Shown one piece after another: positions 35,766 to 43,151 of a stretch of 64,000 nucleotides of DNA. The DNA is from Tepidiformaceae bacterium (GTDB lineage Bacteria > Chloroflexota > Dehalococcoidia > Tepidiformales > Tepidiformaceae). Both the position numbers and the translations under genes were made by a program. The notes beneath the pieces were generated by a model. It was not told the DNA's origin. It saw only the letters and a program-made list of their open reading frames with translations, and did not search any database. Location: the NCBI GenBank assembly GCA_958295975.1, contig OY282446.1, forward strand, positions 310,001 to 374,000. The letters run 5' to 3'. Each line of letters begins with the position of its first letter. The stretch's first letter is position 1.

Positions 35766-37130
35766 GTGAAGAACTGGTTCATCGGCGCGATCGTCGTCGC
35801 CTTGGCTGCCGTCTCCATCGTCGCGGGCGCGCTGGCCCAGAGCGCGCGCACGGCCAACGTCGAGGTGCGCGTCTGGCAGCGCGTGAGCGACGCGCAGGCG
35901 CTCTACATCAGCGCGCGGCCCGAGGGCGGCAGCTGGCGCACGCTCGGCACCATCCCGCTGCCGATGAACCACCAGCAGAGCGGCTTCCGCTACAGCGACA
36001 TCACCATCGCGGGCGTGGACGTGCGCGTCTGGCAGCGCGAAACCAACGCGCGTGGCCTCTACATCAGCGCACGGCCCATAGGCGGCTCTTGGCGCGCACT
36101 GGGCACCATCCCGCTCGACATGTCCGGCCTCAGCAGCACTGGTGCCTACCGCTACGGCGACATCACCGTGCGCGTCCCCTTGCCGAACGCCGCTACTCCA
36201 ACGCCCGCCCCCACGCCGACGCCTTCGCCCACGTCTGCAGCGGGAACGGTCTGCCGGTTCTCAGACACGCTCCCGACTGTCGTCGCCAGCACGGTCAAGG
36301 TCACGACTCCCAGCGGCGTTGGCACGGCCTTCTACGTGGGCGGCGGGCAGTTCGTGACCGCCGGGCATGTCGTGGATGATCGCCCGCGCTCCATCACGCT
36401 CTCTAACGCCAGCGTCCGCCTCTCCGCGCGGCTCGTGGGCTACTACTCCAGCACCAGCGGCGATGTGGCGCTGCTCTCCGCATCCGCGTCTGGCCTCACC
36501 CCGCTCGGCTGGGCGGGAAGGTTGGCGCTGGGCGTGCCCGTGGCCGTCGTGGGCTATCCCGAAGCTCTGGGTGTGAGCGCGTCCATCGCACGGGGCCACG
36601 TCTCTCGGCACTTCACACAAGGAGGCATCTCCAGGATCCAGACGGACGCGGCGGCTAGCCCGGGCAATAGCGGCGGGCCGTTGGTGGACGCCTGTGGGCG
36701 CGTGGCAGGAGTGATGAGCAGCAGCAGCATCGGCGAACGCGGTTCCGAGGGGCTACACTTCGCCGTGGCCGAGCCGACGCTGAGCCGGAAGCTGATAGCG
36801 CTTGGCCTGCGCGGCTACGCCGTGACGCCGCCGGGCGAATACCCCGAAGAAACCTATGTGCCACCGGCCGCTACTGCCACGCCCACACCCACCCCACGCG
36901 CAACCACATGCGACTACTACAAGATTGAGGCCCTTGCCCGGCAGTACGCTGATCGTGTGCTGGAATCGGTTCGCCAGAACAACGAGGCCGTGGATCGGTG
37001 CGAGGCGGATGATCGGCGAACCCGCGCACTGGGCGGAACAGGGACGGTCTGCGCGCCGCGCATGGGGATAAACTACTCGGCAGTGGTCGCCCACGAGCGG
37101 GAACGGCTTCTGGGGCTATACTGCCGCTAG
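35766..37130 (+). CDS. Secreted trypsin-like serine protease with two VRVWQR modules (copy 1)
   Basis: The 454-residue protein has a signal peptide ending near ALAQS, two related modules of about 50 residues (VRVWQRVSDAQALYISARP and VRVWQRETNARGLYISARP), a Thr/Pro linker (about 142-158) and a trypsin-like domain with H201 (FVTAGHVVDD), D233 (SGDVALLS) and S302 (SPGNSGGPLVD), the HtrA/DegP-type triad. A second Thr/Pro linker leads to a Cys-containing C-terminal segment. GTG 35766 follows AAGGAGG. It is exported and probably acts at the cell surface. Much of it is nearly identical in DNA to the oppositely oriented copy at 40.6-43.2 kb. Confidence 0.85.
   Translation: MKNWFIGAIVVALAAVSIVAGALAQSARTANVEVRVWQRVSDAQALYISARPEGGSWRTLGTIPLPMNHQQSGFRYSDITIAGVDVRVWQRETNARGLYISARPIGGSWRALGTIPLDMSGLSSTGAYRYGDITVRVPLPNAATPTPAPTPTPSPTSAAGTVCRFSDTLPTVVASTVKVTTPSGVGTAFYVGGGQFVTAGHVVDDRPRSITLSNASVRLSARLVGYYSSTSGDVALLSASASGLTPLGWAGRLALGVPVAVVGYPEALGVSASIARGHVSRHFTQGGISRIQTDAAASPGNSGGPLVDACGRVAGVMSSSSIGERGSEGLHFAVAEPTLSRKLIALGLRGYAVTPPGEYPEETYVPPAATATPTPTPRATTCDYYKIEALARQYADRVLESVRQNNEAVDRCEADDRRTRALGGTGTVCAPRMGINYSAVVAHERERLLGLYCR
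35853..35956. repeat. Left arm of a perfect 104-bp inverted repeat
   Basis: By eye, these 104 bases are identical to the reverse complement of 42964-43067. They encode the first VRVWQR module of each protease. Confidence 0.85.
36239..36859. repeat. Left arm of a ~620-bp near-identical inverted repeat
   Basis: This segment encodes the trypsin-like domain and is highly similar (mostly scattered third-base changes) to the reverse complement of about 41981-42600. The two arms face each other across about 5 kb. Confidence 0.8.
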
Positions 37131-37224
37131 TGGGGGGCCAGCTCATGCCCCTCCACCGGGTGGGGGGGGGCGTCGCAGGGAGATGGCTACCTACCCGACG
37201 AGACAGGCCGAGGAGGTGAACGAC

Positions 37225-37473
37225 ATGGTGACTCGTAAGAAGCGGCAGCCGCGTGGCCACCACGCCTATACCTTCGATGAAGGCGACGGGAAACTTCGCA
37301 GTGGCTATACTACCAACCCCGATCAGCGCAAGGCTGCATGGGAGCGTAAGTTCCCCGGACTCAGGAACTTTCGTTCCACTAAGTACGCTACGGAGCGTGA
37401 AGCACGGGACTCGGAGAAGCGGCGTCATGCGAAGCGACTTCGTGAGGGGCGACACCCTGACGTTGCTGATTGA
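37225..37473 (+). CDS. Small GIY-YIG-like protein
   Basis: ATG 37225 follows a strong AGGAGGTG at 6 bases, so it is preferred over ATG 37183. The 82-residue basic product contains HHAYTFDEGDGKLRSGYTTNPDQR, split here as HHAYTFDEGDGKL and RSGYTTNPDQR. This resembles the [GV]-[IY]-Y ... G-x-T-x(n)-R core of the GIY-YIG nuclease superfamily in minimal form. G+C is clearly lower than the neighbours, pointing to recent acquisition. The fold assignment is a guess from a short motif; a nuclease function is not shown. The gene ends 7 bases before a strong hairpin. Confidence 0.5.
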   Translation: MVTRKKRQPRGHHAYTFDEGDGKLRSGYTTNPDQRKAAWERKFPGLRNFRSTKYATEREARDSEKRRHAKRLREGRHPDVAD

Positions 37474-37480
37474 CGCCGAA

Positions 37481-37499
37481 ACGCGCCTTTGAGGCGCGT
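37481..37499 (+). terminator. Hairpin after the GIY-YIG-like gene
   Basis: ACGCGCCT/AGGCGCGT forms a perfect 8-bp stem with a 3-base loop, 7 bases after the stop. There is no clear T-run. Confidence 0.45.
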
Positions 37500-37638
37500 C
37501 TGTGAGGAGCTGGCCTCCCCAGAGGTGCCAGACCCGCCCCTTCCCCATGGCGTCCCCTCCCCACAGGCAGTATGCGCGCGCGACGGGCACCAGCAGGGCC
37601 TCACTATCCCCGCGCGTTCCCGTAAGGGGCGGTTGCGC

Positions 37639-37644
37639 TACGCT
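37639..37644 (+). promoter_or_regulatory. -10-like TACGCT before the TreT-like gene
   Basis: TACGCT ends 8 bases before ATG 37653, close to the leaderless geometry seen elsewhere. No ribosome binding site is apparent. Confidence 0.4.
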
Positions 37645-37652
37645 GCGGGCGG

Positions 37653-39086
37653 ATGCCGCCCCTGAGCCAGGTCGACCTCCGCTCGCATTCCCTCGAACGC
37701 TTCCGCGGGATCGTCGAGGCGGACGCCTTCGAGCGCGCGCGCGCCACGCTGGCGCGAAGCCGCGAGCTGCTCGACGGGCGCGCCGTCTGGCACGTGAATT
37801 CGACCGCCGAGGGCGGCGGCGTGGCGGAGATGCTGCGCTCGCTGCTGGCCTACGCGCGGGGCGAGGGCATCGACGCGCGCTGGGCCGTCATCGCCGGCAA
37901 CCCCGACTTCTTCCGCGTGACCAAACGCCTGCACCACGCCCTGCACGGGTCGGCGGGCGACGGCTCGCCGCTGGACGAGGCGGCGGCGCGCGTCTGCCGC
38001 GAGACGCTCGCGCCCAACGTCGAGGCGCTGCTCGCCGAGGTGCGCCCCGGCGACGCCGTCGTGCTCCACGATCCGCAGACGGCGGGCATGGCCCCCGCGC
38101 TCATGGCGCACGGCGCGACCGTCGTCTGGCGCTGCCACATCGGCACGGACGACCTCACCCCCGAGGCCGGGCGCGGCTGGGCCTTCCTCGCCCCGCACGT
38201 GCGCGACGCCCCCCTGCGCGTCTTCTCCCGCCGCGCCTACGTGCCGCCCGCCCTCGACGACGCCCGCAGCGTCGTCGTGCACCCCTCCATCGACGCCTTC
38301 TCCGCCAAGAACCAGGAGCTGGACGAGGCCTCCGTGCGCGCCATCCTCACGCGGGCGGGGCTGGTGGCCGGACCGGCGGGCGGCGGCGCGCCCTGCTTCA
38401 CGCGCGAGGACGGCTCGGCGGGCACGGTGGAGCGGCGCGCGAGCGTGCTGCGCGAGGGCGGCGCGCCCGCCTGGGATGCCCCCCTCGTCGTGCAGGTCTC
38501 GCGCTGGGATCCGCTCAAGGACCACGGCGGCGTGATGCGCGGCTTCGCCGCCTTCGCCGCACGCCCCGAGGGGGCGGACGCGCACCTCGTGCTCGCCGGG
38601 CCGGACGTGGCGGGCGTCAGCGACGACCCCGAGGGCGGCCTCGTGCTCGAGGCGCTGAAGGCCGAATGGCGCGCCTTCCCCGAACCGCTGCGGGCGCGCA
38701 TGCACCTCGCCTCGCTGCCCATGGACGACATCGGCGAGAACGCCGCCATCGTCAACGCCCTCCAGCGCCACGCCCGCGTCGTCGTGCAGAAGAGCCTGCG
38801 CGAGGGCTTCGGGCTGACGCTCACGGAGGCCATGTGGAAGCGGCGGCCCGTCATCGCCAGCCGCGTGGGCGGCCTGCGGGACCAGGTCACGCACGGCGAG
38901 GAGGGCCTGCTGCTCGACGACCCCACGGACGCGGACGCGCTCGCCGACGCGCTCAGCCGCGTGTTCCGCGACGGGGCGCTCGCCGCCGCGCTGGGCGAGA
39001 AGGCGCACGCGCGCGTACGCTCGCAGTTCCTCGGCATCCGCCACCTCACGGAGTACCACGAGCTGATCAATGGCCTCCTTGCCTGA
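37653..39086 (+). CDS. GT4-family glycosyltransferase, trehalose synthase (TreT) type
   Basis: The 477-residue protein matches TreT-type retaining glycosyltransferases, which join a nucleotide-diphosphate glucose and glucose into trehalose. Landmarks are VWHVNSTAEGGGVAEML, DAVVLHDPQTAGMAPAL, VVWRCHIGTDDLTPE, VVQVSRWDPLKDHGGVMRGF and the donor-binding REGFGLTLTEAMWKRRPV. A role in compatible-solute synthesis is the likely physiological use. The last 17 bases overlap the VTT membrane-protein gene. Confidence 0.88.
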   Translation: MPPLSQVDLRSHSLERFRGIVEADAFERARATLARSRELLDGRAVWHVNSTAEGGGVAEMLRSLLAYARGEGIDARWAVIAGNPDFFRVTKRLHHALHGSAGDGSPLDEAAARVCRETLAPNVEALLAEVRPGDAVVLHDPQTAGMAPALMAHGATVVWRCHIGTDDLTPEAGRGWAFLAPHVRDAPLRVFSRRAYVPPALDDARSVVVHPSIDAFSAKNQELDEASVRAILTRAGLVAGPAGGGAPCFTREDGSAGTVERRASVLREGGAPAWDAPLVVQVSRWDPLKDHGGVMRGFAAFAARPEGADAHLVLAGPDVAGVSDDPEGGLVLEALKAEWRAFPEPLRARMHLASLPMDDIGENAAIVNALQRHARVVVQKSLREGFGLTLTEAMWKRRPVIASRVGGLRDQVTHGEEGLLLDDPTDADALADALSRVFRDGALAAALGEKAHARVRSQFLGIRHLTEYHELINGLLA

Positions 39087-39996
39087 CGACGCCGCGCCGA
39101 ACCCGAATTCGCCGCGTTCGGCCATCATCCTCGTCGCCGCCGTGGCGCTGGGCGCGGCCATCGCGGCGGGCCTCTACGCCGCCTTCGACAGCCGCGGCGT
39201 GGCCCTCGGCGCGGGCATCGTGGCCGCCTGGATCGTCTGGGGCGAGCTGAGCGACCGCTTCGGCCCCGCGCGCGGGCGCAAGGCGGGGAGCGGCCCCGCG
39301 CTGCTCGACCCCGTGCGGCGGCGGCGCATCCTCGGCATCGCCGCCTTCACCGTGGCCACGGCCCTCGTCGTGGCCGAGCTCGCCCTGCGCGACCTCGACG
39401 CCGACGGCATCCGCGAGTGGGGGCTGGGGCTGGGCGTGTGGGGGCCCGTCATCCTCATCGCCGTGCTGGCCGCGGCCATGGTCTTCGCGCCCATCCCCAA
39501 CCCGCCCTTCATGATCGCCGCGGGCCTCATCTGGGGCACCGCCCTGGGCGTCGTCTACGCCGTCATCGGCCAGCTCATCGGGGCCGTCATCATCTTCTGG
39601 CTGTCGCGGCGCTTCGGGCGCGCGCTGGTGCCGCGTCTCGTGGGCGAACGGGCGGCAGAGCGCATCGACATGCTCGCGCGCGAAATCGGGCCGCAGCTCG
39701 TCTTCTGGTGGCGCATGATGCCCGTCTCCTTCGATTTCGCCGCCTACGCCGCCGGGCTGACGGCCATGTCCTTCCGCCTCTTCGTGACGCTCGTGCTGGT
39801 GGGCTCCATCATCCCCACCTCGGTGGTGGTGGGCTTCGGCGACTCCATCGACAGCTCGTGGACGGCGCGCTTCGTGATGGCGGGGCTGGTCGTGGTGGCC
39901 ATCGCCGTGCCCGCGACGGTGCTCTACCTCCGCAACCGCCACCGCCTGCCGCCGCCGCGCGAGCTCCTGCGCCAGCTCGGGGAGTACGTGGGCTAG
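39070..39996 (+). CDS. VTT-domain (TVP38/TMEM64/DedA-type) membrane protein
   Basis: The 308-residue protein has about seven hydrophobic segments. The VTT core shows APIPNPPFMIAAGLIWG (re-entrant loop F/APIP...), GQLIGAVIIFWLSRRFGR and RMMPVSFDFAAYAAGLTAMSF. Such proteins are involved in lipid scrambling or undecaprenyl phosphate recycling. It overlaps the treT-like gene by 17 bases and must be co-translated with it, though a functional link with trehalose is not obvious. Confidence 0.85.
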   Translation: MASLPDDAAPNPNSPRSAIILVAAVALGAAIAAGLYAAFDSRGVALGAGIVAAWIVWGELSDRFGPARGRKAGSGPALLDPVRRRRILGIAAFTVATALVVAELALRDLDADGIREWGLGLGVWGPVILIAVLAAAMVFAPIPNPPFMIAAGLIWGTALGVVYAVIGQLIGAVIIFWLSRRFGRALVPRLVGERAAERIDMLAREIGPQLVFWWRMMPVSFDFAAYAAGLTAMSFRLFVTLVLVGSIIPTSVVVGFGDSIDSSWTARFVMAGLVVVAIAVPATVLYLRNRHRLPPPRELLRQLGEYVG

Positions 39997-40027
39997 CGGG
40001 GGCAAGATGCGATGACAGTGGCGCGGA

Positions 40028-40489
40028 TTATTTGGCATCTCCTTCGTCAGGCATCCACAGCCTTTGGAGCTGGTCTTCAACGAAGTCCATGTACTTCGCT
40101 TCGTTATTCTCCGCGAGCAACGGAAAAGCTTCATCAATCAGCCTCTTCCTTTCTTTCTCACACCACTCATGGACGTCCACGCCAAGAGGCAACGATCCAC
40201 CACTAGACCACCGCACATCACCATTCTCATCACGCCTAGGATTCATGACAGTGCGCTTGAGAAGGTAATTAATAATTCGCTTCTCATCGATGTGCGCCAC
40301 GAGCTGAGAAGATTCCCCGATGAACTCCAGAAGAGATTCGTGGATGGAATGGACAGTCACGTCCTCCATATCCGACTGGAGGGTATTGATCATCTGGTCG
40401 ATGATTGCGCCCTCAATCACACTGAAGATCATGTCGTAGTCTTCATTCGAGGCATTCCTGAACAGAATGCGATCAGTCAGTTCGGACAT
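40028..40489 (-). CDS. Lower-GC orphan protein, 153 residues
   Basis: The acidic, helical product (MSELTDRILFRNASNEDYDM ...) has no motif that I recognise. Its G+C is near 50%, far below neighbouring genes, and codon use differs, which suggests horizontal acquisition. AGGAG lies about 12 bases before ATG 40489. It is convergent with the VTT gene and lies just downstream, in the same direction, of the second protease gene. It could be a defence or regulatory gene but nothing in the sequence shows that. Confidence 0.7.
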   Translation of the reverse strand: MSELTDRILFRNASNEDYDMIFSVIEGAIIDQMINTLQSDMEDVTVHSIHESLLEFIGESSQLVAHIDEKRIINYLLKRTVMNPRRDENGDVRWSSGGSLPLGVDVHEWCEKERKRLIDEAFPLLAENNEAKYMDFVEDQLQRLWMPDEGDAK

Positions 40490-40589
40490 TGTTCTTTTTC
40501 ACTCCTGTTGACCTGCCTCATCAGCGCCGGGTGGTCACCCCGGTCGGACGCACGACAATGCGCGCGTTTCGGCTACGAACGGATGCTCA

Positions 40590-43151
40590 TCACCCGCCCT
40601 CCGGCACGTTAGGACCGTAGACCACTCCGGTGAGGAACGATGCATTTCCTTCGTTATTGGGGATCAGGGCGGTGGCAAATGATGTCCCCACGATATAGAG
40701 ACGGACCGTATTGGCATCCACGATCTCCTGTCGAGAGACAGATCCGGTGCCGAGGCTGTGGTGGTTGCCCACAGCGAATCCTCCGTAGGCGAGATACCAC
40801 TGATGCGAAAGGCCGAAACGGAAGGCGCTGAAGTCCGGGATGCCGCTACCCCCGTTGGCTTCGAGCAGCATCACAACCCGGCCATCGGCACGGTGCCCCA
40901 TAGCTTTCACATGCCAAGTACGCCCGCCATAGGCAAACGTAGCCTTGTCAGCCCCAGCCCGAACGCTCGTGAGCCATGCGTGCGTGTTATGGCGTCCGTC
41001 TCCCTCGGCAGCCCACAGGTGCGCGTACCCGCTCATCAGCAGATTCTGAGCGGGGGTCACAGTCCGCGTCGGCGTCGGTGTAGCAGTCGGGCTAGGCGTG
41101 GGCGTGGGCGCAGCCGTGGCCGCGATGCAGAACCAATACGCCGTGGACCAGTGCGTCGAGACGCCATCCTCGGCGAGCTGGATGGAGTGGCAGCCCGCTT
41201 CCAGCGCATCGAGCGTGGCCCAGACATCAGCTTTCCGAATGCTTGCCCCTTCGTCGAATCTGTACATGAAATTGTCGGCGCTGGAATAGTCAACGACCCA
41301 TAGACCATAAGCGTCGTGATTCTTCGGGTCCAGGTTGCGTGCGCGACGATGACACTCTTCTTCGCTGACATCTTCGTCAGAAGGGTACGTACAGAATGCC
41401 GTCACGGTGACTTGGACAGGAGTAGGCGTCGGGGTGGGCGTTGGACTCGGAGTAGGCGTCGGCGAGGGCGTCGGGTACGCCAATTGACAATCCTGCTTGG
41501 CAGACGAGTACCCTTTCTGTGTGGCGAAGGCACATTTCGCAATGCGGTATTTCTGAGCACTATCGTGCTGTAGACCAACATAATAATCTGTTTCAGAACT
41601 ACTCAGATAGGGATCGAAATCCATGCGCGCCTTATAGAAATTGGCGGTATGATACCAGTAGTTCACGATAGAATCATACAGTGCTTTCGACTCATCATCA
41701 CGGAGAACATCATGATGCCTGTGGCCATTGACGTAAGAAAACATTCTTGCAGCGACTCTATACTGATCCTCTGCAGCGGCATATAGATCGTCAGGGCTGT
41801 ACCAACGCTGGTGCGGGCATCGTCTCTGGATACAGTTGTCCCACCTTTCTTCAGCTCCATCGAGAAGCGCCTGAGCTTCTTGCCAACTACGATCAATCGC
41901 GTCAAAGAACGAGCGTATTTCCTGTATTGAAGGCAGAGGACGAGGCGTCGGGGTAGGAGTAGGAGTCGGAGTCCTGAAATCGTACGTCTCGTCGGGATAC
42001 TCCCCCGGTGGCGTCACGGCGTAGCCGCGCAGACCGAGGGCTATCAGCTTCCGGCTCAGCGTCGGCTCGGCCACGGCGAAATGCAACCCCTCGGAACCGC
42101 GTTCCCCGATGAAGCTGCCGCTTACTGCGCCCGCCACGCGCCCGCAAGCGTCCACCAGCGGCCCGCCGCTGTTGCCCGGACTTACCGCCGCGTCCGTCTG
42201 AATCCAGGAAATGCCTCCCTGCGTGAACTGCCGCGAGACATGGCCGCGTGCGATGGACGCGCTCACACCCAGAGCTTCGGGATAGCCCACGACGGCCACG
42301 GGCACGCCCAGCGCCAACCTTCCCGCCCAGCCGAGCGGCGTGAGGCCAGACGCAGACGCCGAGAGGAGCGCCACATCGCCGTTGGTGCTGGAATAGAACC
42401 CCACGAGACGCGCGGAGAGACGGACGCTGATGTTGGAGAGTGTGATGGAGCGCGGGCGGTCATCCACGACATGCCCGGCAGTCACGAACTGCCCGCCGCC
42501 CACGTAGAAGGCCGTGCCCACGCTGCTGGGAGTCGTGACCTTGACCGTGCTGGCGACGACCGTCGGAAGCGTGTCCGAAAACCGGCAGACCGTTCCCGCC
42601 GTAGGCGAAGGTGTGGCCGTAGGCGTTGGCGTTGGTCTTGGCGTGGGCGTTGGGGTAGGCGTCGGTTCCGGCGTCGGCGTCGGCGTCGGGGTAGGCGTGG
42701 CGGGCAGGGGGACGCGCACGGTGATGTCGCCGTAGCGGAAGGTGCCGGTGCTGCTGAGGCCGGACATGTCGAGCGGGATGGTGCCCAGCGTGGACCACGA
42801 GCCGCCGCGCGGGCGCGCGCTGACGAAGAGGCCGCGCGCGTCGCTCACCTGCTGCCAGACGCGCACCTCGACGACGGCGTCGGGCGCGCCCGCGCGGGGC
42901 ACGGTCACGGTGATGTCGCCGTAGTGGTAGCGGCCCGACTGGCTGAGGCCGCTCATGGCGATGGGGATGGTGCCGAGCGTGCGCCAGCTGCCGCCCTCGG
43001 GCCGCGCGCTGATGTAGAGCGCCTGCGCGTCGCTCACGCGCTGCCAGACGCGCACCTCGACGTTGGCGGTCGCGTCCGATTGCGCGCCCGCGCCCGCCAC
43101 CATCAGCGCGACGAACGCGGCCAGCAGCGCCCCGGCGGTCCAGCGCTTCAC
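40590..43151 (-). CDS. Secreted trypsin-like serine protease with extended C-terminus (copy 2)
   Basis: The 853-residue protein starts with a signal peptide (MKRWTAGALLAAFVALMVAG, cleavage near AGAQ), two VRVWQ modules, a long Thr/Pro linker, and a trypsin-like domain with the same triad (FVTAGHVVDD, NGDVALLS, SPGNSGGPLVD). Beyond the shared part come three further segments separated by Thr/Pro linkers: a helical Cys-containing domain, a short CTYPSDEDVSEEECHRRA domain and a C-terminal beta domain (WHVKAMGHRADGRVVMLLEA). The C-terminal half has lower G+C than the N-terminal half, so it looks grafted on. GTG 43151 shares GTGA with the recQ stop. Confidence 0.85.
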   Translation of the reverse strand: MKRWTAGALLAAFVALMVAGAGAQSDATANVEVRVWQRVSDAQALYISARPEGGSWRTLGTIPIAMSGLSQSGRYHYGDITVTVPRAGAPDAVVEVRVWQQVSDARGLFVSARPRGGSWSTLGTIPLDMSGLSSTGTFRYGDITVRVPLPATPTPTPTPTPEPTPTPTPTPRPTPTPTATPSPTAGTVCRFSDTLPTVVASTVKVTTPSSVGTAFYVGGGQFVTAGHVVDDRPRSITLSNISVRLSARLVGFYSSTNGDVALLSASASGLTPLGWAGRLALGVPVAVVGYPEALGVSASIARGHVSRQFTQGGISWIQTDAAVSPGNSGGPLVDACGRVAGAVSGSFIGERGSEGLHFAVAEPTLSRKLIALGLRGYAVTPPGEYPDETYDFRTPTPTPTPTPRPLPSIQEIRSFFDAIDRSWQEAQALLDGAEERWDNCIQRRCPHQRWYSPDDLYAAAEDQYRVAARMFSYVNGHRHHDVLRDDESKALYDSIVNYWYHTANFYKARMDFDPYLSSSETDYYVGLQHDSAQKYRIAKCAFATQKGYSSAKQDCQLAYPTPSPTPTPSPTPTPTPTPVQVTVTAFCTYPSDEDVSEEECHRRARNLDPKNHDAYGLWVVDYSSADNFMYRFDEGASIRKADVWATLDALEAGCHSIQLAEDGVSTHWSTAYWFCIAATAAPTPTPSPTATPTPTRTVTPAQNLLMSGYAHLWAAEGDGRHNTHAWLTSVRAGADKATFAYGGRTWHVKAMGHRADGRVVMLLEANGGSGIPDFSAFRFGLSHQWYLAYGGFAVGNHHSLGTGSVSRQEIVDANTVRLYIVGTSFATALIPNNEGNASFLTGVVYGPNVPEGG
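41981..42600. repeat. Right arm of the ~620-bp near-identical inverted repeat
   Basis: Reverse-complement partner of about 36239-36859, encoding the trypsin-like domain of copy 2. Confidence 0.8.
42601..42712. repeat. Low-complexity hexamer-like repeat encoding a Thr/Pro linker
   Basis: Degenerate GGCGTC/GGCGTT units run through this stretch and encode TPTP-type linker. A shorter similar tract lies at about 41415-41475. Such tracts can change length by slippage. Confidence 0.7.
42964..43067. repeat. Right arm of the perfect 104-bp inverted repeat
   Basis: Reverse complement of 35853-35956. Confidence 0.85.

Noticed and set aside
37145-37170. GC-rich hairpin after the first protease as a rho-independent terminator
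   Set aside because: A CCCC..CCA/TGG..GGGG pairing is possible but includes a wobble and a long G-run with no T-run, so it was not listed as a feature.
42601-42712. Short repeats as a CRISPR array
   Set aside because: The units are degenerate hexamers encoding a Thr/Pro linker; there are no uniform repeats with unique spacers and no cas genes.
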